DNA from: CAIYYO01 sp049299895
Lineage (GTDB): Archaea > Altiarchaeota > Altiarchaeia > IMC4 > QMZM01
Direction of reading: 5' to 3'
DNA length: 64,000 nucleotides
NCBI GenBank assembly: GCA_049299895.1
Contig: JBAQYF010000026.1
Span: 124,001 to 188,000, forward strand
Part shown: one piece after another, positions 16,631 through 25,202 of the stretch
How positions within the stretch are numbered: position 1 is the first letter of the stretch
How the letters are laid out: the number at the start of each line of letters is the position of its first letter
The notes under the pieces: generated by a model
The model's input: only the letters and a program-made list of their open reading frames with translations
The model's database searches: none
What the model was told of the DNA's origin: nothing
Program-made: the position numbers and the translations under genes

Positions 16631-16715
16631 CCTCCAGAGGAATGTCTTCATCCCCAAAAGTCCTAAAGGATGCCAACGCAAGCTGGCAAAGAAACATGGC
16701 CCCGCTGGGCCACTA
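16631..16715 (+). repeat. Multi-hairpin module (copy 2)
   Basis: Same order of parts as copy 1. CCTC-CA-GAGG is at 16631-16640, the linker TCATCCCCAAAAG at about 16649-16660, and TCCTAAAGGA at 16661-16670. GCCAAC-GCAA-GCTGGC is at about 16672-16687 and TGGCCC-CGCT-GGGCCA at about 16697-16712. The bases 16652-16693 match the reverse complement of 25676-25715 almost exactly. Stem arms differ from copy 1 while pairing is kept. Confidence 0.75.
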
Positions 16716-16755
16716 ACGGATATACACTTTTGCTTTTTCCACACTAAAATAGATA

Positions 16756-16768
16756 AAAAAAAAGGATT
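16756..16768 (-). terminator. T-tract terminator of leuS
   Basis: On the minus strand, about 25 bases past the leuS stop, the sequence reads TCCTTTTTTTTTATC. There is no strong hairpin before it. Poly-T alone is the usual archaeal termination signal, consistent with the FttA gene in this window. Confidence 0.5.
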
Positions 16769-16789
16769 AAGCCGACTCCATACCTTGGT

Positions 16790-19558
16790 TTACCGGATGT
16801 ATAATCCGGGTCTCTGCGGCGTTGCGAATCTTGCCTTGTTCTCCGGGTCTTTTGTCGGCGTTTTCTGCAGGTCTATCTGCGCGTTGAATTCTTTTTCCAG
16901 GAATTTCTTTGCGTCTTTCAGGGTGTCGTATTCCTCGTCCAGGGTCAGCATCAGTTCGGGTATCTCCTCCCTGCGGAATTTCTGCATGATAGAGCTTATC
17001 TCTTTTCCGTAGGGCTTCATCTCGGGGTCCGCCATTATCTGTTTCATTGGCGTGCATGACCGGAGGAGTGCGAATACTTTTCTCTTCCATTCCGGCGCAA
17101 GGTATATGTGTATCAGTTCAGGCTTTATGCTGGACACTTCCAGTATGTGCTGCATATCTTCCATCAGCATCTTTATCATAGCCTCTTTGGCGTTCACAGT
17201 TGAGTCGATCTTCTTTGCGTCGGATACCGGATACTTTGCGACAGAGACATAATCCTTGTGTCCGAGCGCTTCCCACAGCTCTTCGCACGTATAAGGCGTG
17301 AACGGAGCCATCAAGAGGACCCACTGTCCGCAGAATTCCTTTAAGGTCTTTGCGCGGGGCTCGCATCTCCTGTTGTACCACATGAGGTCGTTCATGAGGT
17401 CGAAGAACGCCGCCTGGATCGCCTTTCTTGTCTGGAATGCTTCCAGCGCCGTATTCGTCCGGTCGATTGATTCCTGCATGCGCCCTATGAGCCAGCGGTC
17501 TATGTCACGCTCAGGGACGTCGTTTTCCATCTCCGCTGCAGAAGAGACCTGTTCGTAGAACTGCTTTATCTTGCGGCCCGTGTTCTTTACCAAGTTCTCG
17601 CGCCAGTCGAAGTCCTGCCACGGTTCCGCGTTGCTCATCAGGAACAGACGTACTGCGTCGCTTCCGTTGTCTTTCATGGCATCCGACAGGAGGACCACGT
17701 TTCCTTTGGAGGAGGACATCTTGTTTCCTTCCAGGAGACCCATCCCGAAGACCACTATCCCCCTGGGCCATGCTTCCTTTGGGAAAACCGCGGTGTGGTG
17801 GAACATCATAAAGGACAGGTGGTTTCCGACCAGGTCTTTTGCCGACAGACGGTAGTCCATCGGATACCAGTATAGGAATTCTGCGCGGATCTTTTCTACC
17901 TCTTCCTTTGGAACGCCCGATCTCTTTGCGATGTCTTCTGTTTTCCCTTTCCCAAGGAGGATGTAATCGTAGAATTCCGGCGTGAGCTTGGCCGCATCTA
18001 TCTTCTTGACGTGCCTTGAGATAGTGTAGAAGGCCATGTAAATAGTGGAGTCGCTTAGCGGCTCTACAAGCCACTTATTGTCGTACGGGAATCTCGTACC
18101 AAGACCGACACGTCGCGTGCATGCCCAGTCCTTCAGCCAGTCTATGAAGTAGGAGAAGTTCTGCTTTAATTCGGATGGAACTATCTCCATCTGCTTCAGG
18201 CATTCCTGTGTCTTCTCTTTCCATGCGGGGTTCCCGTAGTCCAGGAACCACTGGTCTTTGAGTATCTTGATATAGCAGCGTGTGCCGCATCTGCATATGA
18301 CAGGGCTTTCAGAGAATTCGTAGAAAACATCTGCGTCGCCTGCGCTAGTTAGGTCGCTTGCGACTTTTTCTCTTGCCTCGCGAACCGCCATGCCTCCGTA
18401 TCCCTTGATCCCTTTGCTCATGTGGCCTTTGCCGTGCTCTTCTTTATATAGCTGCGCCGTCGCTTCTTCGAGCTTTGGGTCTTTCTGGTCGATTATGCCC
18501 ATCTGCCGGACAATGACCTCTGCGGGAACGTCTCTTCCTTCGCCGATTATGATTATCGGCCTTAGGGTGCTTTTCAGGTCCTTCAACGCGACGTAGTCGT
18601 ATGGCGCATGCGCGGGAACCGACATCACGATGCCCGTTGCATAGTCAGGGTTCACGAACGGGGCGGGCAGAATGGGTATTTCCTTCTTTAGGAGAGGATC
18701 GACGCATGTCTTTCCCACAAGATCGCTTCCCTTTATTTCGCCAAGTATCTCGACGTTCTTATTCAGGAATCTGAGTTTCTCGACTGCTTCCTTGCTTATG
18801 ACCCACGTTTCATTGTCTACCTTTGCCTTAACGTAATTCACGTCCGGGTTGACCCACATGTTCGTCAAACCGAATAAAGTCTCGGGGCGCAGGGTCGCCG
18901 CAGGCAGGATCATATCCCCCATCCTGAATTTGATGATAGTGAAGTCGTTTACTTCGGCTTTGTCTCCCTGCAGGAGGTCGTGGTCTCCGACGGGGTTGTT
19001 GCAGGAGGGGCAGTATCTGACAGGGTGTTCTCCCATCTTTATCAGGTTCTGCTCGTGCAGGTGCGAATACTGCCATTCAACGTATTTACTGTACTGCGGC
19101 GTTATGCTGAGAAACTCCCGGGTCCAGTCGATGGAGTAGCCCATATCCACCATGTTCTCATGATACTCGTTCGAGAAGTACTTGACGATGGTTTCAGGAT
19201 TCGTGAAGTCCTTCATTATCTCCGGCGGGACTCTGTAGAGGCCTCCGTATATCTTGAGGGTCTTTTCATCCTTTCGCTTTATCCTTTCAGCTATCCCAAG
19301 AACCGGGCTGCCTGTGACGTGCCACGCCATCGGGAAGAGGACGTTGCAGCCCTGCATACGCTTGTATCGGGCGATGATGTCCGGGACGGTATATGTCCTG
19401 CCGTGGCCGACGTGCATGCTTCCCGAGGGGTAGGGAAATGCTACGGTCAGGTAGAATTTCTTTTTCGCGGGATCAGGGTTTGCCTCGAAGACTTTCGAGT
19501 CATGCCATTTCTTGATCCACTTCTTCTCTATCTCCCGGACGTTGTACTCTTTGGCCAT
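16790..19558 (-). CDS. leuS: Leucyl-tRNA synthetase (archaeal type)
   Basis: About 922 residues from ATG 19558 (MAKEYNVREIEKKW); an in-frame ATG at 19591 would add 11 atypical residues. Class I signatures are intact: HVGHGR at 49-54 and KMSSSKGN near 630. An editing (CP1) domain lies between, including the GIVMSVPAHAPYDYVA region. The archaeal/eukaryotic C-terminal layout is present. It attaches leucine to tRNA-Leu. It is separate from the DUF488 gene upstream by about 80 bases and ends before the hairpin-array region. Confidence 0.95.
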   Translation of the reverse strand: MAKEYNVREIEKKWIKKWHDSKVFEANPDPAKKKFYLTVAFPYPSGSMHVGHGRTYTVPDIIARYKRMQGCNVLFPMAWHVTGSPVLGIAERIKRKDEKTLKIYGGLYRVPPEIMKDFTNPETIVKYFSNEYHENMVDMGYSIDWTREFLSITPQYSKYVEWQYSHLHEQNLIKMGEHPVRYCPSCNNPVGDHDLLQGDKAEVNDFTIIKFRMGDMILPAATLRPETLFGLTNMWVNPDVNYVKAKVDNETWVISKEAVEKLRFLNKNVEILGEIKGSDLVGKTCVDPLLKKEIPILPAPFVNPDYATGIVMSVPAHAPYDYVALKDLKSTLRPIIIIGEGRDVPAEVIVRQMGIIDQKDPKLEEATAQLYKEEHGKGHMSKGIKGYGGMAVREAREKVASDLTSAGDADVFYEFSESPVICRCGTRCYIKILKDQWFLDYGNPAWKEKTQECLKQMEIVPSELKQNFSYFIDWLKDWACTRRVGLGTRFPYDNKWLVEPLSDSTIYMAFYTISRHVKKIDAAKLTPEFYDYILLGKGKTEDIAKRSGVPKEEVEKIRAEFLYWYPMDYRLSAKDLVGNHLSFMMFHHTAVFPKEAWPRGIVVFGMGLLEGNKMSSSKGNVVLLSDAMKDNGSDAVRLFLMSNAEPWQDFDWRENLVKNTGRKIKQFYEQVSSAAEMENDVPERDIDRWLIGRMQESIDRTNTALEAFQTRKAIQAAFFDLMNDLMWYNRRCEPRAKTLKEFCGQWVLLMAPFTPYTCEELWEALGHKDYVSVAKYPVSDAKKIDSTVNAKEAMIKMLMEDMQHILEVSSIKPELIHIYLAPEWKRKVFALLRSCTPMKQIMADPEMKPYGKEISSIMQKFRREEIPELMLTLDEEYDTLKDAKKFLEKEFNAQIDLQKTPTKDPENKARFATPQRPGLYIR

Positions 19559-19640
19559 CTTTAAGGAATCTCCCGATTGATGTATACTCAATAGCAGATT
19601 ATAAATAGGGAATAATAAGCTTTTATTTCAGGAAAAACCG

Positions 19641-20141
19641 TTAAAATGTGGACAGATTGGACTGCCTGGTCCCCTTAACTGCCTTGTCCAGCGACCCGTC
19701 GCCGCGTATGTGCAAGACTGTCGCGCCCTTTGCAAGAAGGCTCTGGGTCAGAAGGATGTGCCGATGGCAGCGATACGGATTCTCCTCGGCACATAAAAGA
19801 GCGACTCTGCGCTCTTTTGCGTATTCCATCAGCTCGGCCAACGCCTCCTGGAACCATTTACGGGTCCTGACGGATTCATAGGAGACGATGTCATTATCAT
19901 AGCATTCAGGGTCTTTGGGAAAACCGCCCAGGCGATTGCCGACCTCTTCGTCTGCGAAATAGTTGTATCCAAAGCCTGCAGTCTTCAGGAAGCGTTCGAT
20001 CATCCCTTTGTTATAGTGGGGAACGTATTTGCTCACGGGCTTGCTCCTGACATCGACGACGGACTCTATTTTGTACTTTTCCAGCAGGCTTAGAAATTCA
20101 GATAAAGGGATGTTGGAATGGCCGATGGTGAAAATTTCCAT
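19641..20141 (-). CDS. DUF488 family protein
   Basis: 166 residues from ATG 20141; an earlier in-frame ATG would overlap the upstream gene. The family pattern is clear: MEIFTIGHSN at the start, VVDVRSKPVSKYVPHYNK, and a C-terminal CAEENPYRCHR motif with paired Cys and His. DUF488 proteins are widespread in archaea and bacteria and have no firmly established role. It begins 2 bases after the stop of the AAA ATPase gene (20144), so the two are co-transcribed. Confidence 0.85.
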   Translation of the reverse strand: MEIFTIGHSNIPLSEFLSLLEKYKIESVVDVRSKPVSKYVPHYNKGMIERFLKTAGFGYNYFADEEVGNRLGGFPKDPECYDNDIVSYESVRTRKWFQEALAELMEYAKERRVALLCAEENPYRCHRHILLTQSLLAKGATVLHIRGDGSLDKAVKGTRQSNLSTF

Positions 20142-20143
20142 AT

Positions 20144-21424
20144 TCAGTTTTTGTATGGTTTTTCCAGCAGGAATCGCCATGCTGGTAATACTTCGGTTTC
20201 TTCGGTTTTTCCTTCTTCTTCATATGTGACTATCATTGTTTTCTCTGTTTTTTCGCCGTACTTCTTCAGGAATTTTTTTATCTGTTTTATGCTGCGGCTC
20301 TGTTTTTTGGCTTCTATGGCTATGATTTTTTCGTCCTTGAACAATATGAAGTCTATTTCAAAACCGTTTCGATAGAAGTGTTTGCCTTCAGTTTCCATCT
20401 GGATAAGATTTTCCAGCAGGTACGGAAGCACACATTCCGTGCTATGAGCATATGCGAAAGCTATGTTGGGGGTTGTCAAGTAGATCTTCTTCATTTTTCT
20501 CATGCTGGCTATGCTGCTTCCTCCGCGGAAATTGTAGACATAAGATATGAGCAAGCCGAATTCCATGTATTGGAAGTAGTTTGCAATGGTCCGCTGGTCT
20601 TTGCCAAGGTCCTTTCCTATCTCTTTATAGTTCACGATCATTCCAGGATTACGCGCCGCAAGGATTGTTAAGTTCCTTAGAAGTTCCACGTCCCGTATTT
20701 CCAATTCCTCCGGAAGGTCCCGGTAGATTATCCTTTCAACCAGGCTTTGTATGTATTTTTTAGCTTGTTCTGCATCTTCCTCTGCTACTATCTCGGGAAA
20801 TGTCCCGTATTTTAAGTACCTGTAAAAATCAGGAAGAATTTCCTTCTTCCACCGGGGCAGGTTCTTCTTAATCTCTGCAGGATCTTTTCCCGACAACTCC
20901 AGGAATTCCTCGAAGTCCAGGGGACGTATCACATATTCATATACCCGGCCACCCAAACTTTCCTTAGATCCTTTTTTGAGACCTACTGCAGCAGAACCCG
21001 ACAGGAAAAACTTAATGTTGGGATAAAGATCATAATAGACCTTGATTTTATTCTCCCAGTCATCTACCTTCTGTATCTCATCCAGTAACAGATAAATCCT
21101 TTCTTTGGATTCCTCAAAGCTTTTGCCCAAGACCATCTTCTGATAGGCTTCGAGAACTTCTTTTAAATCGACCCCTTCTTCATCAAATGAATAGTAAAGG
21201 ACATTCTTTGCCGGGGCTTCAGACAGTATCTTGTCAACGCACTGAAGCAGAACAGTAGTCTTGCCCAACCGCCTCAAACCCCAAAGCAGGACGATCTGCC
21301 GATTTACAAAGCCTTTTTCGATCTCATAGAAAATCTTCCGCCGATAATCAGGGAGCAGTTTCCCATTGACTCTGCCGGTACGCCACCAGGAATTAAAACG
21401 ATCCAAATCAGAGATATCAAACAT
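20144..21424 (-). CDS. AAA ATPase with DUF4143-type C-terminus
   Basis: 426 residues. Walker A is GLRRLGKTT (49-57), Walker B is IYLLLDEIQKV, and SGSAAVGLKKGS is a sensor-like motif. The C-terminal half has the DUF4143 layout with a PD-(D/E)XK-like pattern, FEIDFILFKDEKIIAIEAKKQSR. These ATPases are abundant in archaea, often in several copies, and are thought to be mobile or stress related; the function is unproven. The gene is preceded by an AT-rich spacer (21425-21560). Base composition is more AT-rich than leuS, suggesting acquisition. Confidence 0.82.
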   Translation of the reverse strand: MFDISDLDRFNSWWRTGRVNGKLLPDYRRKIFYEIEKGFVNRQIVLLWGLRRLGKTTVLLQCVDKILSEAPAKNVLYYSFDEEGVDLKEVLEAYQKMVLGKSFEESKERIYLLLDEIQKVDDWENKIKVYYDLYPNIKFFLSGSAAVGLKKGSKESLGGRVYEYVIRPLDFEEFLELSGKDPAEIKKNLPRWKKEILPDFYRYLKYGTFPEIVAEEDAEQAKKYIQSLVERIIYRDLPEELEIRDVELLRNLTILAARNPGMIVNYKEIGKDLGKDQRTIANYFQYMEFGLLISYVYNFRGGSSIASMRKMKKIYLTTPNIAFAYAHSTECVLPYLLENLIQMETEGKHFYRNGFEIDFILFKDEKIIAIEAKKQSRSIKQIKKFLKKYGEKTEKTMIVTYEEEGKTEETEVLPAWRFLLEKPYKN

Positions 21425-21564
21425 TTTAAGGCAATAATTGAATATTAATTACAATATAAGGTAATTAAAGTTAATAAATAATAACATCATAATGCCATTA
21501 TTTCTGATTTTTAATGACATTACTAAGTAATTATTATAAAAAGAAAGAATTAGAGGGGGCAAAA

Positions 21565-22725
21565 TCACAAAGTCTTCACGAATCCCTCGATCCTGCCGAG
21601 CGCCTCATTTATGTCCTCTCTGGACACGCAATAAGCGCATCTAATATGTCCTTCGCCGCATTCGCCGAAGGAGTTCCCGGGGACGGCAGCCACTTTTCCT
21701 TCGTTGAGCAGGCGCTCTGCGAATTTTTCCGATGACAGGCCGGTCTGCGTTATGTTCGGGAACGCATAGAATGCGCCTTTCGGGGTAATGCATGAAATAT
21801 CGGGTATGCCGTTTAACCCTTTTACAAGGAGACGTCTCCTGCGGTCGTATTCCTTCCACATGTCGCGCACGTATTCTTCGTGCTGGAATGACACGATAGC
21901 CGCATATTGTGCTATCGTCGGGGCGCATAGTATCGTGTACTGGTGTATCTTCATCATGGCCTCGATGTATTCCGGTTTTCCTGCCGCGTAACCCAGTCTC
22001 CAGCCGGTGTATGCCGCGGCCTTTGAGAATCCGTTCAGGGTTATGGTGCGGTCTTCCATGCCGTTAAGGGAGCCGATGGATATGTGTTTTTCGTCGTCGT
22101 ATACGAGGACTTCGTATATTTCGTCCGAGAGAGCGATGAGGTCGTGTTCTATGCAGAGGTCCGCTATCTCTTCCAGGTCCTTCTTTGACAGGACGCTTCC
22201 AGTGGGATTCGCGGGAGAGGATATGATTATTGCTTTCGTCTTCTTGGTTATCCTCTTTTCTATCTCCTCGGGCATTATGCGAAAGCCGTCCTCCTCTTTT
22301 GTCGGGATGGATATCGGCTCTGCGTATGAGAACCATACGTTGGCCTTGTAGGATACGTAACCAGGGTCCGGGACGAGCACTTCGTCTCCGGGGTTAAGGA
22401 TGGCGCGGGTCGCAAGATCGAGTGCTTCACTTACACCTACGGTCACTAAGATTTCTTTCTTGGGATCGACTGAGATGTTGTTTTTTGTCTTAAGTTTCTC
22501 TGCTATCTTCTGGCGCAATTCTATGAGCCCGTAATTGGAGGTGTAGGATGTCTGGTCGTTCTCGATAGCCCTGATGGCGGCGTCTTTTATCGGTTCGGGC
22601 GTCGGGAAATCAGGCTCTCCTACGCCGAGGCTGATCACGTCCTTTCTCTCGCCTACGAGATCGAAGAACTTTCGTATGCCTGAAAAGGACATCGCTTCGA
22701 CTCTTTTGGATATTCTTGGTTTCAT
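21565..22725 (-). CDS. Class I/II PLP aminotransferase (aspartate-aminotransferase type)
   Basis: 386 residues, fold type I. The PLP lysine is Lys235 in LNGFSKAAAYTGWRLGY; PANPTGSVLS and SDEIYEVLVYD contribute to the cofactor pocket. It belongs to the aspartate/alanine/aromatic aminotransferase family common in archaea; substrate cannot be fixed. It is the last gene of a four-gene minus-strand operon (PHP protein, asd, Lrp regulator, this gene) with 1-5 base spacings. That places it near aspartate-family amino acids. Confidence 0.88.
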   Translation of the reverse strand: MKPRISKRVEAMSFSGIRKFFDLVGERKDVISLGVGEPDFPTPEPIKDAAIRAIENDQTSYTSNYGLIELRQKIAEKLKTKNNISVDPKKEILVTVGVSEALDLATRAILNPGDEVLVPDPGYVSYKANVWFSYAEPISIPTKEEDGFRIMPEEIEKRITKKTKAIIISSPANPTGSVLSKKDLEEIADLCIEHDLIALSDEIYEVLVYDDEKHISIGSLNGMEDRTITLNGFSKAAAYTGWRLGYAAGKPEYIEAMMKIHQYTILCAPTIAQYAAIVSFQHEEYVRDMWKEYDRRRRLLVKGLNGIPDISCITPKGAFYAFPNITQTGLSSEKFAERLLNEGKVAAVPGNSFGECGEGHIRCAYCVSREDINEALGRIEGFVKTL

Positions 22726-22730
22726 TTCCC

Positions 22731-23231
22731 TCAGGGGCTTACCTGCAATCGTTCCTTTTTGTCTTCGTAGAATATGACCCCGTCCTTCTTGTATTCCGCG
22801 AGGACTATGTGAGTATACGTTCCCGTCACTCCTTTCTTCGGCGCAAGCTTGTCTGTCACGAACTCGCTTATCTCGTCGATGGTCTCTCCTTCAACCCATA
22901 TCATGAGATCGTACTCTCCGCTGGCGACGACCACGTCTTTTACGCGGCTGTCGTTTGAGAGCTCCTTGCATATCCGGGAAAAGCCAGCCCGCTCCTGCGG
23001 GACGACCTTGACCTGGATTATCGCCTTGGCTGACGATTTTCCGAGCTTTTTCCAGTTGATGCTGGTCTTGAATTTTCTTATGACGCCTTCCTTTTTGAGC
23101 TCCTTGATACGGGCCTCGATCGTCTTTTCATCGACTGCGAGCATCGTCGCCATGTCTTTTACTGGCGCCCTTGCATCCTCTTCGAGGATCTTCAATATAT
23201 CCGTGTCGAGCTCTTTTGCGTCTTTTTTCAT
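22731..23231 (-). CDS. Lrp/AsnC family transcriptional regulator
   Basis: 166 residues. An N-terminal winged helix-turn-helix (LDTDILKILEEDARAPVKDM, ELKKEGVIRKF) is followed by a RAM/AsnC effector domain of about 80 residues. Such regulators sense amino acids and often control their own operon. It lies between asd and the aminotransferase with gaps of 1 and 5 bases, so it likely responds to an aspartate-family or branched-chain amino acid. The ligand is not readable. Confidence 0.9.
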   Translation of the reverse strand: MKKDAKELDTDILKILEEDARAPVKDMATMLAVDEKTIEARIKELKKEGVIRKFKTSINWKKLGKSSAKAIIQVKVVPQERAGFSRICKELSNDSRVKDVVVASGEYDLMIWVEGETIDEISEFVTDKLAPKKGVTGTYTHIVLAEYKKDGVIFYEDKKERLQVSP

Positions 23232-23232
23232 T

Positions 23233-24288
23233 TTATTTTATCAGCTTCTTCTTGTATGCCAGCTCCGCGTTGAGAACTGATGCTCCCGCGGCGCCTCTGA
23301 TGGTGTTGTGGCTGAGGCATACGAATTTAAGAAGCTTTTCCTTCTTCTTCCTGATGCGTCCCACGGAAACCGCCATCCCTCCGCCAAGGTCTCGGTCAAA
23401 GCGGGGCTGGGGCCGGTCGTCCTTTTCCATGACTATGATGGCCGGTTTAGGCGCTGTCGGAAGACCCATCTTCTGGGGCTCTCCCTGGAATTCGCGGAGT
23501 TTCTTCTTCACGTCTTCGATGTCAAAGTCCTTTTCAGTCGAGACGAATGCTACCTCTGTGTGGCCGTCCAGGACGTTGACCCTGTTGCATGATGCGAACA
23601 CTTCAAAGCCCGCATCCTTGAATATACTTCCATGCAGGCTGCCCAGTATCTTCTGCGGCTCTGACTCCATCTTGTCCTCTTCGCTCTTGATGAACGGGAT
23701 GAGGTTGTCGAGTATCGCCATTGAAGGAACGCCTTCGTATCCTGCTCCCGACAATGCCTGCATCGTTGTGACGTTGATTGCCTTTATCCCGTAGTTGTCC
23801 ATTATCGGCTTGAGCGGCACAACGAGGCCCGCAGTCGAGCAGTTGGGATTCGTTACTATGAAACCGTCCCAGTTCCGGTTCTTCTTCTGCGCTTCGATCA
23901 TGCCCAGATGCTCCGGGTTAACCTCTGGAACGAGCAATGGAACGTCCTTATCCATCCGGTAAGTCGACGTATTTGAAAAGACTGCGATGCTCTCGGCAAA
24001 TGAGGCCTCAACCTCCCTTGCGAACTCTGCCGGAATGGCCGAGAAAACGATATCCAGGCCGTACTTCTCAGCGACCTTCTTGTTTATCTCCTCGACGACT
24101 ATGTCAGAGACTCCCGAAGGAATCTCATCCTTCAGATACCACTTCGCAGCGTCCTTGTATTTCTTGCCTGCGCTGTTGCTCGACGCCATTAACGCGGATA
24201 GTTCGAACCAGGGGTGATTCTGCAAAGCCATTATGAATCTCTGGCCTACCATGCCTGTTGCGCCCATTATCCCTACCTTTAGTTTCAT
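23233..24288 (-). CDS. asd: Aspartate-semialdehyde dehydrogenase
   Basis: 351 residues. The NADP-binding loop GIMGATGMVGQRF is N-terminal, and the catalytic cysteine is Cys150 in VTNPNCSTAGL. The fungal/archaeal type is suggested by CNRVNVLDGHTE and LGGGMAVSVGR. It reduces aspartyl phosphate to the semialdehyde for threonine, methionine and lysine synthesis. Aspartokinase is not in the window. It is translationally close to the PHP gene (2 bases) and the Lrp gene (1 base). Confidence 0.94.
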   Translation of the reverse strand: MKLKVGIMGATGMVGQRFIMALQNHPWFELSALMASSNSAGKKYKDAAKWYLKDEIPSGVSDIVVEEINKKVAEKYGLDIVFSAIPAEFAREVEASFAESIAVFSNTSTYRMDKDVPLLVPEVNPEHLGMIEAQKKNRNWDGFIVTNPNCSTAGLVVPLKPIMDNYGIKAINVTTMQALSGAGYEGVPSMAILDNLIPFIKSEEDKMESEPQKILGSLHGSIFKDAGFEVFASCNRVNVLDGHTEVAFVSTEKDFDIEDVKKKLREFQGEPQKMGLPTAPKPAIIVMEKDDRPQPRFDRDLGGGMAVSVGRIRKKKEKLLKFVCLSHNTIRGAAGASVLNAELAYKKKLIK

Positions 24289-24290
24289 CC

Positions 24291-24911
24291 TTAGACACTC
24301 CTTTTAGCTAATCTTCTTTTTAAATGATTGTATAATATTCTCGTTTTGGAAATATTAACCGAAACACGTCCCTGCCCCTTCACTATCGCCTCAAGAGGAT
24401 CGCCCTCCAGGTCCATCACGACGGACCCTATCTCCGAGAGAAGGTGCGCATCGCTCCCGCCAACAGCAGGAACGCGCAGATTCTTTAGGATATCCTTATG
24501 ATTCCGGGAACTGACCATGGTATGCCCGTTATAGACCTCGACGGCGTCGAAATCCACGCTGTACACAAGGTCCCCCACGCCCTGCCGTATGCGGTCGAAA
24601 GGATGCGCAGCGATCGCGATACCCCCGGCATCATGTATCCTTTTAACAGTCTCGCTGGCGGAAAGGTCCCGCGGAATGATCTGCGTTATCCCGAGGCCCA
24701 AAATATGCCCCGCAGCCGACGAGACTTCTATCCCGGGGATCACCCTAAAACCCGCAGGCGCGATTTTAAGCGCTTCCAAAGCCCCTTTTACTTCGTTGTG
24801 ATCGGTTATGGCCATGCCGTTTAAGCCGATTGAGATGGCCTTCTTTATCATCTCTCCGGGAGGCGCCGCGCCGTCGGAGTACATAGAATGCGTGTGGAGG
24901 TCGTATAACAT
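24291..24911 (-). CDS. PHP-domain metal-dependent phosphoesterase
   Basis: 206 residues. It has the PHP motifs LYDLHTHSMYSDG at the start, AITDHNEVKG, PGIEVSS, IAAHPFDR and VGGSDAHLLSEIG, which supply histidines and aspartates for a multinuclear metal site. Related proteins include 5'-3' nucleases (RNase AM/YciV type) and histidinol phosphatases. It opens the asd operon. A TATA-like TTTTAATATAAG lies just before the start codon (24911-24922). Confidence 0.85.
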   Translation of the reverse strand: MLYDLHTHSMYSDGAAPPGEMIKKAISIGLNGMAITDHNEVKGALEALKIAPAGFRVIPGIEVSSAAGHILGLGITQIIPRDLSASETVKRIHDAGGIAIAAHPFDRIRQGVGDLVYSVDFDAVEVYNGHTMVSSRNHKDILKNLRVPAVGGSDAHLLSEIGSVVMDLEGDPLEAIVKGQGRVSVNISKTRILYNHLKRRLAKRSV

Positions 24912-24949
24912 TTTAATATAAGTATATTCTCAAGATTCCATAAATGTGG

Positions 24950-25020
24950 TATACATATTAACCAAATCCCATAACATTAACGGGCTCGTGGGGTAGCTAG
25001 TCTAGTACCCCTTTTCTTTT
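24950..25020 (+). other. Duplicated tRNA-Arg promoter and 5' piece ending in a terminator-like hairpin
   Basis: Bases 24950-25000 match 25090-25140 at 47 of 51 positions, and the last 30 are identical. The copy includes the TATA-like TATACATAT and the first 19 bases of tRNA-Arg (24982-25000). It then diverges into TCTAGTACCCC. GGGGTA (24990-24995) pairs with TACCCC (25006-25011), followed by TTTTCTTTT. This is promoter, tRNA start and terminator in 70 bases, so a tRNA-derived RNA of about 30-40 nt is possible. It could equally be a dead duplication scar. Confidence 0.6.
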
Positions 25021-25028
25021 AAGAAAAG

Positions 25029-25050
25029 AAAAGTGCTCACGACCCCAAAA
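25029..25050. repeat. 22-bp inverted repeat, left copy
   Basis: Perfect reverse complement of 25708-25729. The similarity extends outward into CCCCTTTTCTTTT (25008-25020 versus the complement of 25764-25776). The pair encloses tRNA-Arg and the truncated HNH-family gene, a span of about 700 bases, and has the appearance of ends of a small element or of an inverted duplication. Confidence 0.75.
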
Positions 25051-25121
25051 GAAAAACGCCAAAAAAATAACCTTATTCTACCAGAACCTTATACATATAA
25101 ACAAAATCTAATAACATTAAC

Positions 25122-25195
25122 GGGCTCGTGGGGTAGCTAGGATATCCTAGGGGACTTCGGATCCCCGGACCCGGGTTCGAATCCCGGCGAGCTCA
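25122..25195 (+). tRNA. tRNA-Arg (TCG anticodon)
   Basis: The acceptor arm GGGCTCG (25122-25128) pairs with CGAGCTC (25188-25194; one G-U) with discriminator A. The D stem is GGGT/ATCC. The anticodon stem GGGGA/TCCCC encloses CTTCGGA (anticodon TCG), and the T arm CCGGG-TTCGAAT-CCCGG is perfect. No intron. A TATA-like TATACATATAA at 25090-25100 is its promoter. An upstream partial copy lies exactly 140 bases away, and hairpins follow directly. Confidence 0.96.
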
Positions 25196-25202
25196 TTAAA
25201 CC

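Noticed and set aside
16489..17012. Reading frames on the + strand over the hairpin array and the leuS 3' end
   Set aside because: They translate repeat modules (PKGCQRKLAK-like text) and then antisense leuS sequence. The same peptide appears antisense at 25553-25756 because the repeat is there too.
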